From contig SDUX01000004.1 of NCBI GenBank assembly GCA_008729055.1, positions 3,474,172 through 3,538,171 of the forward strand: DNA of 64,000 nucleotides, given 5' to 3'. The notes beneath the pieces were generated by a model, which had not been told where the DNA came from, did no database searches, and saw only the letters and a program-made list of their open reading frames with translations. How positions within the stretch are numbered: position 1 is the stretch's first letter; every line of letters begins with the position of its first letter. Made by a program: the position numbers and the translations under genes. Positions 51,944-62,693 of the stretch are shown here, in pieces. This DNA comes from Pyropia haitanensis. Taxonomy: Eukaryota; Rhodophyta; Bangiophyceae; Bangiales; Bangiaceae.

Positions 51944-54900
51944 AACCGCCGTAGGCGGCCGGCCCCTTGGGGAGGCGGGTCGGGAGATGCCTTGGTGCGG
52001 GCGCCACTCGAGCGAGGGGGGTGGGGGAGGACAGAGAAGGTACTGACGCCGCGGGGTAGTCGGTTGGTCGGTGCTCGGTGAGGTGTGCTGGAAAGGTAGC
52101 GCTCACACCACTGCCACCCCCGTGGCCGCGACCTTTATAGCAAGCAGCTCGCCATCGGGTGCCTGCTCCAAAGGCTGTGCGCGGCACTCCCGCGCGAGCA
52201 ACCCCCTCCACCGCTGCCGCCGCGCCCGCGCGAGCAGCGGCCGTCACAGGCCGGCGCCTTGCTCGCCACTGAGTCCTCTGACCTCCCCCCCCCACACCGC
52301 TCAACGCTCGTAGCCGCATCATCGCACGGGGTGGCCTCTGACTTCCCGGCAGCTGCGGCTGCCGAGCGCCCATCCCGCATGCCGCTACCCCACGGTTCAC
52401 CGTGGGGAGGAGAGCAGGCGGACGGGCGGCCGACGACGCCTATCCCGACCGCCTATACGTCCTGTGCTGGACGCCCATAGGCGTCCATAGGTCGCGACGG
52501 AAAACGGCCAAAGGCAATGGCCTTGCGGGAGGTGGGGAGGCGGAAACCTCTCAGCAGCTGCGCAGGCCCCCCTTTGCCCCCCTCCATGGCACAAAGTAGA
52601 ACGGGAAGGAGGAGGGCGGTAGGGCTGTGGTCCCCGGCAGATGCCGAAGCACGCGTTCTCGACCACAGATAGACCGCCGCTCTTGGCGGGGGAAGGATGT
52701 GTGGGGAGGTGCTCGTGGAGGAGGGGCGTTGCGCCGGGCGACGCCTCCCTCCCCTCCTCTCCCCCCTCCTCAAGCTCTCGCCGTACTAACTGCAGCCCTC
52801 ACCCGGAACGGCGCAGTTTCCACCGCTGGGTGGGGCCTTGTGGTGGAGATCGCACCGAGTGGGGAACGGGCGGCGGGGTGCGGGGGGGGCACGGGGAAGG
52901 TAGGTGCCACAGGAAACGACGCGCCTCCCTCGAAAGGTGCAAAGGGAAATTCTGTGGTCCTCCAGTAGAGCAAGTAGCCGAAGCTTGAACCCTATCGGAG
53001 AGGCGTGGGCCCCGCCGCCGCCGAGTTGGGAGCAGGGGGCAGTAACCAACGGCTGGCGCGGGGGTCGAGGCATTCCCCTGTTGCCTCGCCCGAGGCATCA
53101 GGCGCTCCCCTGGTGGCCACAGCTATCGGTGAGTGGCGCACGGCGCGCCACCCGCCCCGGCCCCCCCCCGTCGGCGGCACCATGCCGACGGCCACCACCA
53201 GCGCTTGGCCGCTGATCTCCCCCGCGGCGGGCCCGCCGCAGTGGAGGCGCGGGCCACTGCCCGCGCCGCTTCGCGGGCCGGCAGCCGCGCACTCGGATTG
53301 GTCGAGCCGACCGTCATTAAATCTTGACCGCTGGTTGGGGGGGGGAGCGGCCCGCACGTGCGAGCGACTACACGCCAACCGGCGCGCGGCGCGGGCGGGG
53401 CCCCCCCCTCACGCACCGCGGCGACGCGACCTGCAGCCCCACCGCGCCCCCCCCCCCCCAATGTGGCGGCGGCCGAGCTGGGGCGTGCGTCAGCGACCGA
53501 GGAGGGGCGCCACGGCCGGCCGCGTCCCGCGGGCCGCAGCGGGTGTGTGGCGGCCGTGCGCCGCGAACGCGGGGCGGCGTGACCGTCCCAGGACTGTGGC
53601 GTGCCGGACGCTCCCTTGGGGAGACGCCGCCCACCGAGGCAGCGGGAAATTTTGAACGGTGCGCCAACGCCGGCACCCCTTTTGCTCATACCATTGAACG
53701 CACGAGCCGGGGCGAGGTGCCCACCGCTCGAAAGGGGGGGATGAGGACGTAGGTATCCGTGAAAGCGCCGTCTCTTGGCACTTGCCCCTCCACACCAAGA
53801 ACCTGAGGACGGCTGCTGTCGATGGGCGCCACAGGGGCGCGGGCGCGGGCGTTGCCGTCCGAGCGCGGCCGCCTCTGATCCCAGACCACACACCCTTGGG
53901 GTGCCGCAGAGGAAGGAGGCGTGCCACTGTGTGGCGCCGGCACGCGGCGGGCGCGCGCCCCGCCGCTCGCCATCCTCACGCCTGGGCGTGCGTGTGTGGT
54001 GGGCACCCGCAGATCATGGCAAGCATCTCATCCCCGCCGCGGCCGCCGCTCCCCCCTCGTGCCGTGCTGGGCGCATACGGTGGGGGCGGATAGCGGCGGC
54101 GGTGGGTCGTGCGGGCCCGCCGCCGCCGACGGCTGCCGGCCACACTTTGGGGCAGACGGGGATCTCGCCGGTCCAGGGGGAAGAAAGCAGAGGCTAGAGG
54201 GCCGGAATTCGCGTTGCGGGGGGTTCGGCGACCTCGGTGATGCTGTTGGTTTGCCTGTGAGGTCCGTAGCAGACCTGTCCCTTTCCATTATCCTTGTTTC
54301 CCCCTCCATCCATGAGCCTAAGGGCGCCGCGGCTTTCGGCCGGCGTGGGGGAGGAGGAAAAGCGGGGTCCCGTGCACCAGCTGCGGCGTGGCCCCATTGC
54401 CGGCGGACCTGTTCGGGGCGGCCTGCCCGTTTCCGTCGCGGGAGACGTGGCGAGCGACGCGGACTGCGATAACAAGAAAAACCGCGGGGAAGAAACTACC
54501 GTGCGGGGCGCAGTCGGAGGCGGAGTCAGGGAGCACCAGCTTGCAACGCAGGGGCGGCGAAGCACGGGGTATCTCCTTGGCGAGAGCGGGAGTGGCGTGT
54601 GTCTTGATGGTTCAAAGGCTGCGCCTGGAGTGAGTTTTCCATAAAACGTGGAGATGCCCGCGTCGGGGGTTGTGGCGCACCCCCAGGCGGCCACTGCGTC
54701 GTCGGCCGCCGCCGGGGCGGCTGCGGCCGGGGGGCTTCGGCGAACACGATGACCAGCGGGGAAGGGCGTGACAGCCGAGCACCACGGGGCGTATCTACGT
54801 CGGCGCTGGCCAGGGCGCTCCTGGGCAAGACAGTTTTCCCCGCCTCTGGGTGGAGCCACCGTGGCGTCCCACCCGTCCCGCTCGGCTGTGGTGCGGATGG

Positions 54901-55312
54901 GATGAGGACCGCGACGCCGGGTCGCAGAGAAGACGGGGCAGCGGCGCCAGAGGGGCCAAGAAGACCAACAGAAAGCAACACTCGCAGTACTGAGGCAGCG
55001 GCGTGAGATTTGGTGATGTGTCCGTTCCATGAAATAATGAGGTGCAATGCTTTTCCACAAGACTGCCCCCAACTAATTCTTGTCCGCACTTGTGCCGAAA
55101 TTTTACATGCTGGCAACGCGCGCACGTGGCTGCCTGCGAGTCGTGGTTGCAGACGTCGGCGCGTGCAAGGCTGATCTTTTTTCCCCGCGCGTCTCTCGTG
55201 CGCCCATCCGTCCCATCTGCCCTTTCCTTCCCTTCCATCCCCTCTCTCTTGTGTCCTATTTTTCCGTCCTCGTTTCCACCCCTTCCCTCCCCAGCTGCTC
55301 GAACGCATCCCC
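51944..55312. other. 3.4-kb intergenic region between divergent fasciclin and H1-like genes
   Basis: No gene supported. It contains the fasciclin promoter (see TATA box), GC-rich low-complexity sequence at about 52600-54000 with C- and G-runs, and less GC-rich sequence at about 54200-55300. Minus-strand frames of 256-292 codons (53123-53893, 54194-55072, 54526-55365) have no domain or believable start. The final 130 bases before 55313 are a pyrimidine-rich leader. Confidence 0.5.
52133..52140 (-). promoter_or_regulatory. Putative TATA box (CTATAAAG) of the fasciclin gene
   Basis: The minus strand reads CTATAAAG, about 190 bp upstream of the fasciclin ATG and in otherwise GC-rich DNA. This would place transcription start near 52105 and give a 5' UTR of about 160 nt. 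Confidence 0.5.
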
Positions 55313-57362
55313 ATGGCACCCAAGCGCAAGGCCCTCCCCCCTCCTCCCCCCCACTTCGCCCTCACCTACGAGGCTGGCAACGCCGCGGGCCCCGCGACGG
55401 CCGTCCCCCTCGGCACGGTGGACAGCAAGGCCGCGGCCGTGCGGTCGGCCGCCGCGGCCATGACGGCCCAGTGCCCGTGGGGCGCCGCCTGGGCCAAACC
55501 CCACGGGTTTGACGTGCACAAGGCGGCCGCCCGGGCGGCCGACTGCCCCGACGCGGGCACGGTCATCCACGTGGTGGACCCGCTGGGGCTGTACAGCCGC
55601 GTGCGCATTGCGTTGGTTGGGGGGGAGGGGGAGGGGGCGGCAGCCCCGCGAAAGCGGTCGGCCCTGCCGCCCGCCACGCGCGCTGGGCGGGTGGCGGCGG
55701 CGGCGGCGGCGGCGGCGGGCGCGGGCGCGCGCGCGGGTCGGCCGTCGGCGGCGGCGGCGGGGCGGGCGTTGGCGTCGCCGCCATCCGCGGCGAGCGCCAC
55801 GGGCGGGCGGCTGCCGGTGGCGGCGTCGGCCCGGTCGGCGACGAGCGCGGCGGCGGCGGCGACGGCGGGGGCGGCGGTCGTGGCCGCCGCCGGGCGGGCG
55901 GTCAAGGCGGCGTCGGGCAGGGCGGCGGCGGCGGCGGGGGGGGTGGCCGACAAGCGGGCCACCCCCGCGGCGGCTGGGAGGAAGGCTGCTGGGGCGGCGC
56001 CGGCCAAGCGCGTGGCGGCTCGGCCGGCGGCGGAGGCGGCCAAGAAGGCGGCCACGGGGCGTACGAGGCAGGTGGTACCCGCGGCGCCCGCGAGTGGGGC
56101 TCCGAGTCGGCCAAGCGTGGCGGTGGCGGCGGGGCGGGTGCAGAAGGCCACCGGGGCGGCGACCAAGCGGGGTACCGCGAGGGCGCCCGCCCAAAAGGTG
56201 GCTGGTGCACCTGCCAAAAAGGCCAGCGGGGCGGTTGCCAAGACGACCGCCGCGGCGGCGGCCAAGAAGGCGGCAGCAGCGCCAACGAGGAGAGCCCCGG
56301 CTGGGCGTGCGCAGAGCGCCGCCGGCGCGACATCCAAGCGGGCACCCGCCAAGGCGGCGCCTGCCAAGGAAACTGCCGAGTCGCTTTCCAAAAAGGCTGC
56401 CGTAGAACCGGCCGAGAAGACTGCCGGCGCGCCTGCCAAGAAGCCTGCCGCGGCGCCGGCCAAGAGGAACGCCATCGCGCCTGCCGCAAAGGCTGCGGCG
56501 GCGCGGGCGTCCACATCCGTCGCGACACCTGCGAAGAAACCCGCCGTCGGGCCGGCTGGGCGGGTGACTGCCCGTGCCGCGCCCGCCAGCGTCACGGCGC
56601 GCCGGGCGGCACCGCCGGTGGTGGCGGGCGCGACGGCGGCAGCGGCGTCGCCCCCCCCCCCCCCCCCCCCCCCACGGGACGTCTACGTCCTGACCGTGGA
56701 GGTGGGCGACCCGTCCAGCCGCCTCCGCACCGCGGTGGTGGGCGTCGTGTCCACCCCTGCCGCCGCGCTCGCCGCGGCGGCGGCCGCCACGGCGGCGTAC
56801 TCCCCCTGGGGCGCCGCCTGGGCGGCCGCCCCCGCCGCGTTTGCCGTCCACGCCGTCGTGCGGGAGCCCCGCGACGTGGCCGACGGCGCCGCGCTGGTGG
56901 ACCTCCTCACCCGCGACGGCACCTACTTCCACGCCCGTGCCCGGCGGCTGCGCCTCGACGCGAGCGGCGGCGACGCCGACGCGGCGGGCGGCACGGCGAC
57001 GGCGGCAGCGGCGGCGGCGGCGGCGGGCGCCCCCGCCACGGTGTACGTCCTCACCGCCGAGGAGGGGGACCCCGCCTCGCCCACAGAGAGCGCGGCCGTT
57101 GGCGTGGTCGCGTCGGCCGCCGCGGCGGCCGCCGCCGCGGACGCGGCGATGGCGGCGTCGCGCCGGGTGGGCGCCCTGTGGGGTGACCCCGCGGTCGGCT
57201 GGGCGGCGCACCGCCGCGCGTCGGCCGCGGCGGTGCGCGACGGCGGGACGCTCGCCGAGGCCCGCGACGTGGACGGCGGCTACGCGCGGGTGTGGGTGTC
57301 GGTGTGCACCACTGCCGCGGCCGCCGCCGCCACGGCCGCCGCCGCCGCCACCGCCACCGCCG

Positions 57363-57406
<44 letters not shown>

Positions 57407-57619
57407 TGGGCGGCGGCGCCCGCGCCGGGCGCGGCGGCCGCCGCCCTGGCCTCACAGGCGGCTGGCGCGCCCGGCGGCGGCGGCCGGGCGCTCGACGCCG
57501 CGGCCGCATCGGCCATGGGGTTGGGGCGGAGCTCCTCCCCGTCGTTTGCGTCGGCAGACGGCTGCGGGTGGGGGTGCTCCTCGTCCTCGTTGGACAGTCG
57601 CTGGGTGCACCCTTACTGA
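55313..57619 (+). CDS. Basic histone-H1-like protein carrying three copies of an unrecognised ~88-aa domain
   Basis: A 768-aa intronless protein, ATG in context CCCCATGG after a pyrimidine-rich leader. Three homologous domains are visible at residues about 15-102, 456-547 and 575-665. The consensus is YVLTxExGDP, then G-V-V, a helix of Ala, W-G-A-x-W, a conserved His about 10 residues later, DG-x-L, and DG-x-Y-x-R followed by a hydrophobic strand. Copy 1 is the most divergent at its start (FALTYEAGN). Copies 1 and 2 are separated by about 350 residues rich in Ala, Lys, Pro and Arg (AKKA, APAKR, KKPA), like the C-terminal tail of histone H1 or a nucleoid protein. The C-terminus has poly-Gly, poly-Ser and CGWGCSSSS. 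I infer a nuclear DNA-binding or chromatin protein. The domain matches no family I know. Confidence 0.8.
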
Positions 57620-57743
57620 GCGCACTGAGCACGCCCGCACCGGTCGGGAGCGCCGTCGCCGGGGGGGGGGGCGGGGGGGGGCGGCGGGTGTTGCGGTGCG
57701 ACCAGGGCGGTCGGCAGCCCGCCATTGTGCCACCGACGCGTCG

Positions 57744-57850
57744 CTCCCACGTCCCTCCCACGTCCCTCCCACGTCCCTCCCACGTCCCTCCCACGTCCCT
57801 CCCGCGTCCCACCCGCTTCCCACCCACGTCCCTCCCGCGTCCCTCCCACT
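57744..57850 (+). repeat. 11-bp tandem repeat (CCCACGTCCCT)
   Basis: About nine to ten copies of an 11-bp unit CCCACGTCCCT. The first five are nearly perfect; later ones vary (GCGTCC, GCTTCC, ACTTCC). Confidence 0.92.
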
Positions 57851-57930
57851 TCCTGCCCACCGGCCTCCCAACTGCTCCCTTGTCTGTCCTCTCCCCATCG
57901 CCCTCCCCTCCCTTCCCTCTCCCCTCCCCT

Positions 57931-58104
57931 CCCTTGACTCTATCGTCACTTGGCTAAGCGTGCCGCGAGTGCCCCCGGCCCGCCCCCCCACCCGCCCACC
58001 TCCCCTACCTCACCCCTCCCCTCCCTTGACTCTATCGTAACTTGGCTAAGCGTGCCGCGAGTGCCCCCGGCCCGCCCCCCCACCCGCCCACCTCCCCTAC
58101 CACC
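57931..58104 (+). repeat. 82-bp tandem duplication
   Basis: The unit around CTCCCTTGACTCTATCG, GCTAAGCGTGCCGCGAG and the following C-rich tail occurs twice with a period of 82 bp. I see a single internal difference (GTCAC versus GTAAC), which indicates a recent duplication. Confidence 0.93.
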
Positions 58105-58666
58105 CCCGATGCGGACGGTGCGGCACCAGCGGCGGCACCACTGGCGGCAGCGCAGCCCCACGTTGCCGCCCCCCACCCCCGTCTGTATCACTTTTCATTG
58201 CTGCTGGCTGTTGCTGCTCCACGCCGCGCCACGGCTTGGCACCGCATGGCGCGCCGCCGTCGGCGCCGCGTGCCTCCCCCGCCGCTCGGCTGCGTGGCGG
58301 CGCTCCCCTCTCCACCCCCCACCCCACCCTCCCCCCCCCCCTTCTTCCTTCCCCCCAAGATGCGCCGCCCATGACCGTCCTGGTGTGTACCCGCCGCCTC
58401 GTGCAGCGGATGGCGGGTGTGGGAGCCGACACGGTCTCCCCACCCGCGCCCTCCGCCTTGTCCCCTGTCCCTGGTCGCGCGGGTAGCGCCGTATCTGCCC
58501 GCGTGGATGGTGGAGCGACTGGTCCCGACGGGGCGAGCGCGGTAGCCGTCGCGCGCGCGTCCGATTGGACGTGCGCTGCGAGGCTGTGGTTCCGTGTCTG
58601 GCTCCGTTTCATGGCGTTGCCGAGGCGCGCTGCCCCTCCCCCCCCCCCTCTCCTTCTGCGACCGCA

Positions 58667-58968
58667 GTCTCGGTACACAGTTACGTTTTGGGTCACCACC
58701 TTTTGCGACGCTTTTGTACCGGACGGAAGTGGACAACCCCGCGCTCGGCAACTGTTTCCAGTCCATCCCCGCGTCGCTCTTCCCGACGCTCCTCATGCTC
58801 ACCGGCGAGTACCCGCTGGCCGAGTTCACCGCCAAGGGCCAGGTCGTCGCGGGCTTCATCGCCATCGTCGCGGTCGCGGTGTTTGCGGTGCCGACGGCGG
58901 TCATTGGCAGCGGCTTTGTCAAGGCCGTCCAGCGGGCGTCGGGCCAACAGTTTAGTGTGGACATGTGA
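58667..58968 (+). pseudogene. Pore loop and S6 of a voltage-gated potassium-type channel (3' fragment)
   Basis: About 100 residues match the end of a six-helix cation channel: a short S5 end (FATLLYRTEVDN), then FQSIPASLFPTLLMLTGEYPL as pore helix and filter, and S6 VVAGFIAIVAVAVFAVPTAVIGSGFVKAV, closing with FSVDM. The filter reads TGEYP where canonical K+ channels have TVGYG; similar pores occur in protist and algal channels as I remember. No ATG is available in frame upstream. A good 3' splice site (polypyrimidine then CCGCAG) ends at 58666, so this may be a last exon. The preceding 1 kb shows no voltage-sensor exons, so the gene is either 5'-truncated or has very diverged or distant exons. 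Confidence 0.6.
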
Positions 58969-59290
58969 GGACGCGGGGGGGGGGGGGGGCGGAGGTGGTG
59001 GTGGGAGCGCCGGCGGGCCACGCAGGCTTGCCGTGGGCGACCAGCGGTACCGCACCCGCCTGGGCGGCAAGTGCACGCTAAACACAATGATGGACCATGA
59101 CCATGGCGCTGGTCGCCCCACACGCGACACAGAGCGCGTTCCCTTTGCCCAGACGCTCCGAACAAGACCCACGGTTGCCGTGCAACAAAAAACAACAACG
59201 AAAACCAGGGACAGTGAGTGTGGGCAGCCTGTGGTATGTACAAGCACAAGCAGTCGTTCTCTCCCCCACCCCATACCCCCGCCCGCACGT
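58969..59290. other. Intergenic segment between convergent genes
   Basis: 322 bp with a G-run right after the channel stop (58976-58989) and AT-richer sequence around 59080-59280. Nothing else seen. Confidence 0.6.
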
Positions 59291-59886
59291 TCAAAACCGC
59301 GCTGCCGCCACCGCGTCGGCCAGCGCCTGTCGCGCCGTCTCCACCGCCGCCAGCCGCCGCCACCGCTCCTCCCGCAGCCGCCCCACCGCGTCCTCGCTCG
59401 CCGACAGCGCGGCGACGTAGCGGGCGCGCAGGGCGGCCTCGGCGGTGGACGGCGCCCCCCCCTCCAGCGCGCCCAGATTCGACCGCAGCCGCCCCTGCAT
59501 CGCCGCCTCCTCCGCCGCCTCCGCGTCGAGCGCCGCCACCCCGCGCTGCGCGTCGGCGAGCCGCCCGCGGCCCGCCGCGAGCGACCGCACCGTCGCGGCC
59601 GCCGCCGCCGACAGCAGCCGCCCTTCCACGCACGCCGCGACGGCGTCGTCGGGCAGGTCCGCCAGCTGCACCCGCGACCGCCGCTCCGCCCGGGACGTGA
59701 CGGTGAGGGTGGTGACGGAGCGGACGCCGGCGGCGGCGGGCGGGAGCGTCAGCCGGAAGCGTAGCGTCGACGCGTCCTCCTCGGCCGGCGCCACCGGCGT
59801 AGGCGCAGCGGCGGTGGCAGCGCCGTCCGCGGCCCCATCACCGCCGGCGGCATTGGTCGGCGTTGCCGCCGGGAGGGAACCCGCCC

Positions 59887-59929
<43 letters not shown>

Positions 59930-62097
59930 GGTGGGTGGATCGCCAGGGCGGCCCGCCCGCACGTCCGCGGCGTGGAAGCCAAAGCCGCCGCCCGGCTTTT
60001 CGTGGTCCACGTACAGCACCACCGGCCGGCCGCGGCGGCTCGTAAACGTGTACGCCACCCGCTGCAGCCGGTACGCCCGGACGGTCAGCACCCCGTGTGC
60101 GAGCGTCAGCTCGTGCACCTCGTCCGCGTCGGCAACGCCGGCCACGCCGAGCCGCCCCGCCGGCCGGCCCGGCAGCGGCGTCGGCGGCGGCGACACGGCC
60201 GCCGCCTCCGCGTCCACGTCCAGGTCGACCGCGTACGGCAGCAGCTGCACGTCCCCCGGTCGGCACGAGCGGAGCACCGCCTCCCCCGCGAGCACCTCAT
60301 CGTGCAGCACCGTCACGGGGCCGCCCTCGAGCGTCCCGCCCGTCGTGTTGGTAAACAGGATGGCCGAAAGCGGGTTGGCCCGCCGGATGGCCGCCCGGTA
60401 CACGGCCACCCGGCCGCCCGACACGGGCGCGCCGAGGATGGGCACCATCGCCGACCGCCGCCGCGGCACGCTCACCGGCGCGTCAAGGGTGTAGGCAAAG
60501 TGCTCGCCGGCGGCGCGGCTCGCCGCCGCCACCCCCGCCGTTGCCGCCACGCCGTCGGCAGAGCCGCCAAACGCAGGGGGTGGGGGGGGGGGCACCGGCG
60601 GCACGCCGCCGCCGCCGCCGCCGTCACCGCCGCCGCCGCCGCCGTCACCGCCGCCGCCGCCGCCGCCGCCACCGCCACCGCCACCACCGCCAGCCCCCTC
60701 GCCATCGTCGACACTGGCCAGCGCGTACTCCCCGGCCACGCCCCCTGTTGCCGCCTCGCCAGGCGCGGCGGCGCCAAACGCGACAGCCGCCGCCGCCGGC
60801 GCGGCGGCGCCGCCCGCCCGCCGCGACCGCAGCGCCTTGGCAGCGTGCGCGCGGCGGGCGGGCGGCGGCGGCGCCTCGGCGCGCGCGCCAAACAGCGCGT
60901 TGGCCTTGGACACCCGCCCCGTCGCGGGCGCGTCATCGCCCGTCGGCTCGGTGACGCGGGCCTTGAAGCGGCGCTTAAAGAGGGACGTCCGGAACGACAC
61001 GCCCATCCCCGACAGCAGCGACAGGCGCACGTCGGTGAGGTCCACCTCAAACCCATTGTCGATGATGGCCCAGCCTTGGATGACCAGTGGGGGGGGCGGG
61101 GGGGGGGGGGGGAACCCGCCTCCCCGCCGGCCACGCCGTCGCCGCGGTCGCCCGCGGGTGTGCCGCCCGTGGCGTCATCGCCGCGGGCGGGGGGGGCGGT
61201 GCCCGCAGCTGGCGCGCCCGTGGACGCGTCGCCCTCCGCCCCACCAGCGGCCGCCGGGTCAACGTCGTCCCCCCCCGTAAACAGCCGGTACGTCGTCTTC
61301 CACACGGGCGCCTCGACACACCAGCGGGCGACGATGCGGCGCTCGCCGGCGCCGACGCAGCGGACGGTGAGGAGCGTGCGCTCGGCCGTCACGTCCGCGG
61401 CGCGGCCGCCCAGGACGTCGCGCATCGCGGCGGTCAGCGTCGGGTCTGCAAAGCGAAACGCGCTGACAAACACCAGCGGCACCATCACCACCGTGCCGTC
61501 GGCGGTGAGCAGCAGCAGAGCCACGCGTTTGGGAAAGGCGGCGTCCTGAGACGAATCGGCAGCGTCCAGGTCCAGTGGCTCCACCATCCCGTACGGGCCG
61601 AGCGCGTCAAAGTCGGGCCCGACGCGGGGCGCGCCAGCAGCCAACGATCCTGGCGGCGGCCGCTTTTGATACCACGACGGCGACACTGTTTGTGTGCCCA
61701 CCAGCGTTCCCGTCACGGTACCGTCGCCGACGCCCGCCGTCGTCAGCACCACCGCCGCGCCCTGCGCCTCGCGCAGCAGTCGCATCAGCGACTGCGTCGG
61801 GGACAGGCGCAGCGCGGTCGCGGCGCCGCCACCGGCGGCGGCGTCCACCCCCCCCGCGGGGGACTCGTAGCCGACCGACGCGATGCGGCCGCCGCCGCCA
61901 GACGTGTCTGTCACGGAGAGGGACTTGAGGACGTCGCTCATCGCGGCGGTGCGGACGGGGATGGACAGCGTCGCGTCGCCCGTGACGGTGGCGTCGGCCT
62001 CCAGGTGCGCCATGCCGTTGCTAAACAGCCGAACCGCGGTGACGCGCATGGGGGACCCGCCGGGGGGAGAGGGGGGGGGACTCGCCGCCGGCTCCAT
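59291..62097 (-). CDS. DUF4140/DUF4139 (mucoidy-inhibitor-A-like) protein, one homopolymer frameshift
   Basis: Starts at ATG 62097 (MEPAASPPP) or 62049 (MRVTAVRLFSNGMAHLEADATV). The N-terminal part has RTAAMSDVLKSLSV and a GRIASVGYESP strand, as in DUF4140-type N-domains. The middle has ARWCVEAPVWKTTYRLF. After a frame change in the G/C run at 61084-61112 (plus view) it continues LVIQGWAIIDNGFEVDLTDVRLSLLSGMGVSF, the DUF4139 core, then FTNTTGGTLEGGPVTV, FTSRRGRPVVLYVDHEK and a C-terminal coiled region with RLREERWRRLAAVE. Poly-Gly and Ala insertions enlarge it to about 935 aa. The family is widespread in bacteria and eukaryotes with poorly known function. The frameshift is probably a homopolymer sequencing error because both halves are well preserved. 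Confidence 0.85.
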
Positions 62098-62693
62098 GCC
62101 GGGGGAGGCACGACCTCGGCGGCGATCCAGGGGGGGGGCGCGGCGAAGCGGCCCGGAGGGGAAGCGCGGTGCACCGCGGGCGGCGCAGGCGAGGGAAGGG
62201 GGGGGAGCGCGGGGGGGGGGGTACGAGCGGTGACAGAGGGTGCAAGGAGTGGAGCGTCGTGGCACAGCAGCTGGCGGGGTCCCAAACGAGCGGCTGCCGA
62301 CGCCACGGGCCACGGCGCGTGCACAGGTAGGGGGCGGCCACCGCGGCAGCGGCTGGCGCGCTCGGGAGGGAGCAACCCGCGCCACGGTGGTGTAGCACGG
62401 GCCGCCAGGCCAGCGCAGGGGCGCCACCGCCAGCCAGCAATGCCGCGTCACGAGCGGTGCGCCACGAGCCCCCGGCGAAATGACCACGCCGGATCCCGCG
62501 GATCCACCCGACCAAACCTCCATTCCGACGTCGATGCCCGGTACGGTACACAAACACACCGCGGTCGCGACTGGCAGCCCTGCACGCCCGTCTGTACTCG
62601 GCACCGGCCAGCAGCCAACGGCAAACGGGGATGGCCGCCCATCGACAGCGCGCCCCCGCCTGCCGCTGCAGGCGCGACCCCACGGGGGCAACC
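62098..62693. other. Upstream region of the DUF4139 gene
   Basis: 596 bp between the stop of the SRPBCC-like gene and the start of the DUF4139 gene, both on the minus strand. GC-rich, with G-runs near 62200-62220. No TATA box is seen. Confidence 0.5.

Larger units (their letters stand above)
57620..58666. other. Repeat-containing region between H1-like gene and channel fragment
   Basis: Holds an 11-bp tandem array and an 82-bp duplication (separate entries). No exon encoding the missing S1-S5 helices of the downstream channel fragment could be found, although the end of the region (CCCCTCCCC...CCGCAG at 58634-58666) looks like a polypyrimidine tract plus 3' splice site. Confidence 0.5.

Noticed and set aside
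53123..55072. Minus-strand frames of 256-292 codons between the fasciclin and H1-like genes
   Set aside because: No domain, no start context and no frame bias; likely chance in GC-rich DNA.
57744..57850. CRISPR-like array
   Set aside because: The 11-bp units are directly adjacent with no spacers, and the genome is eukaryotic.
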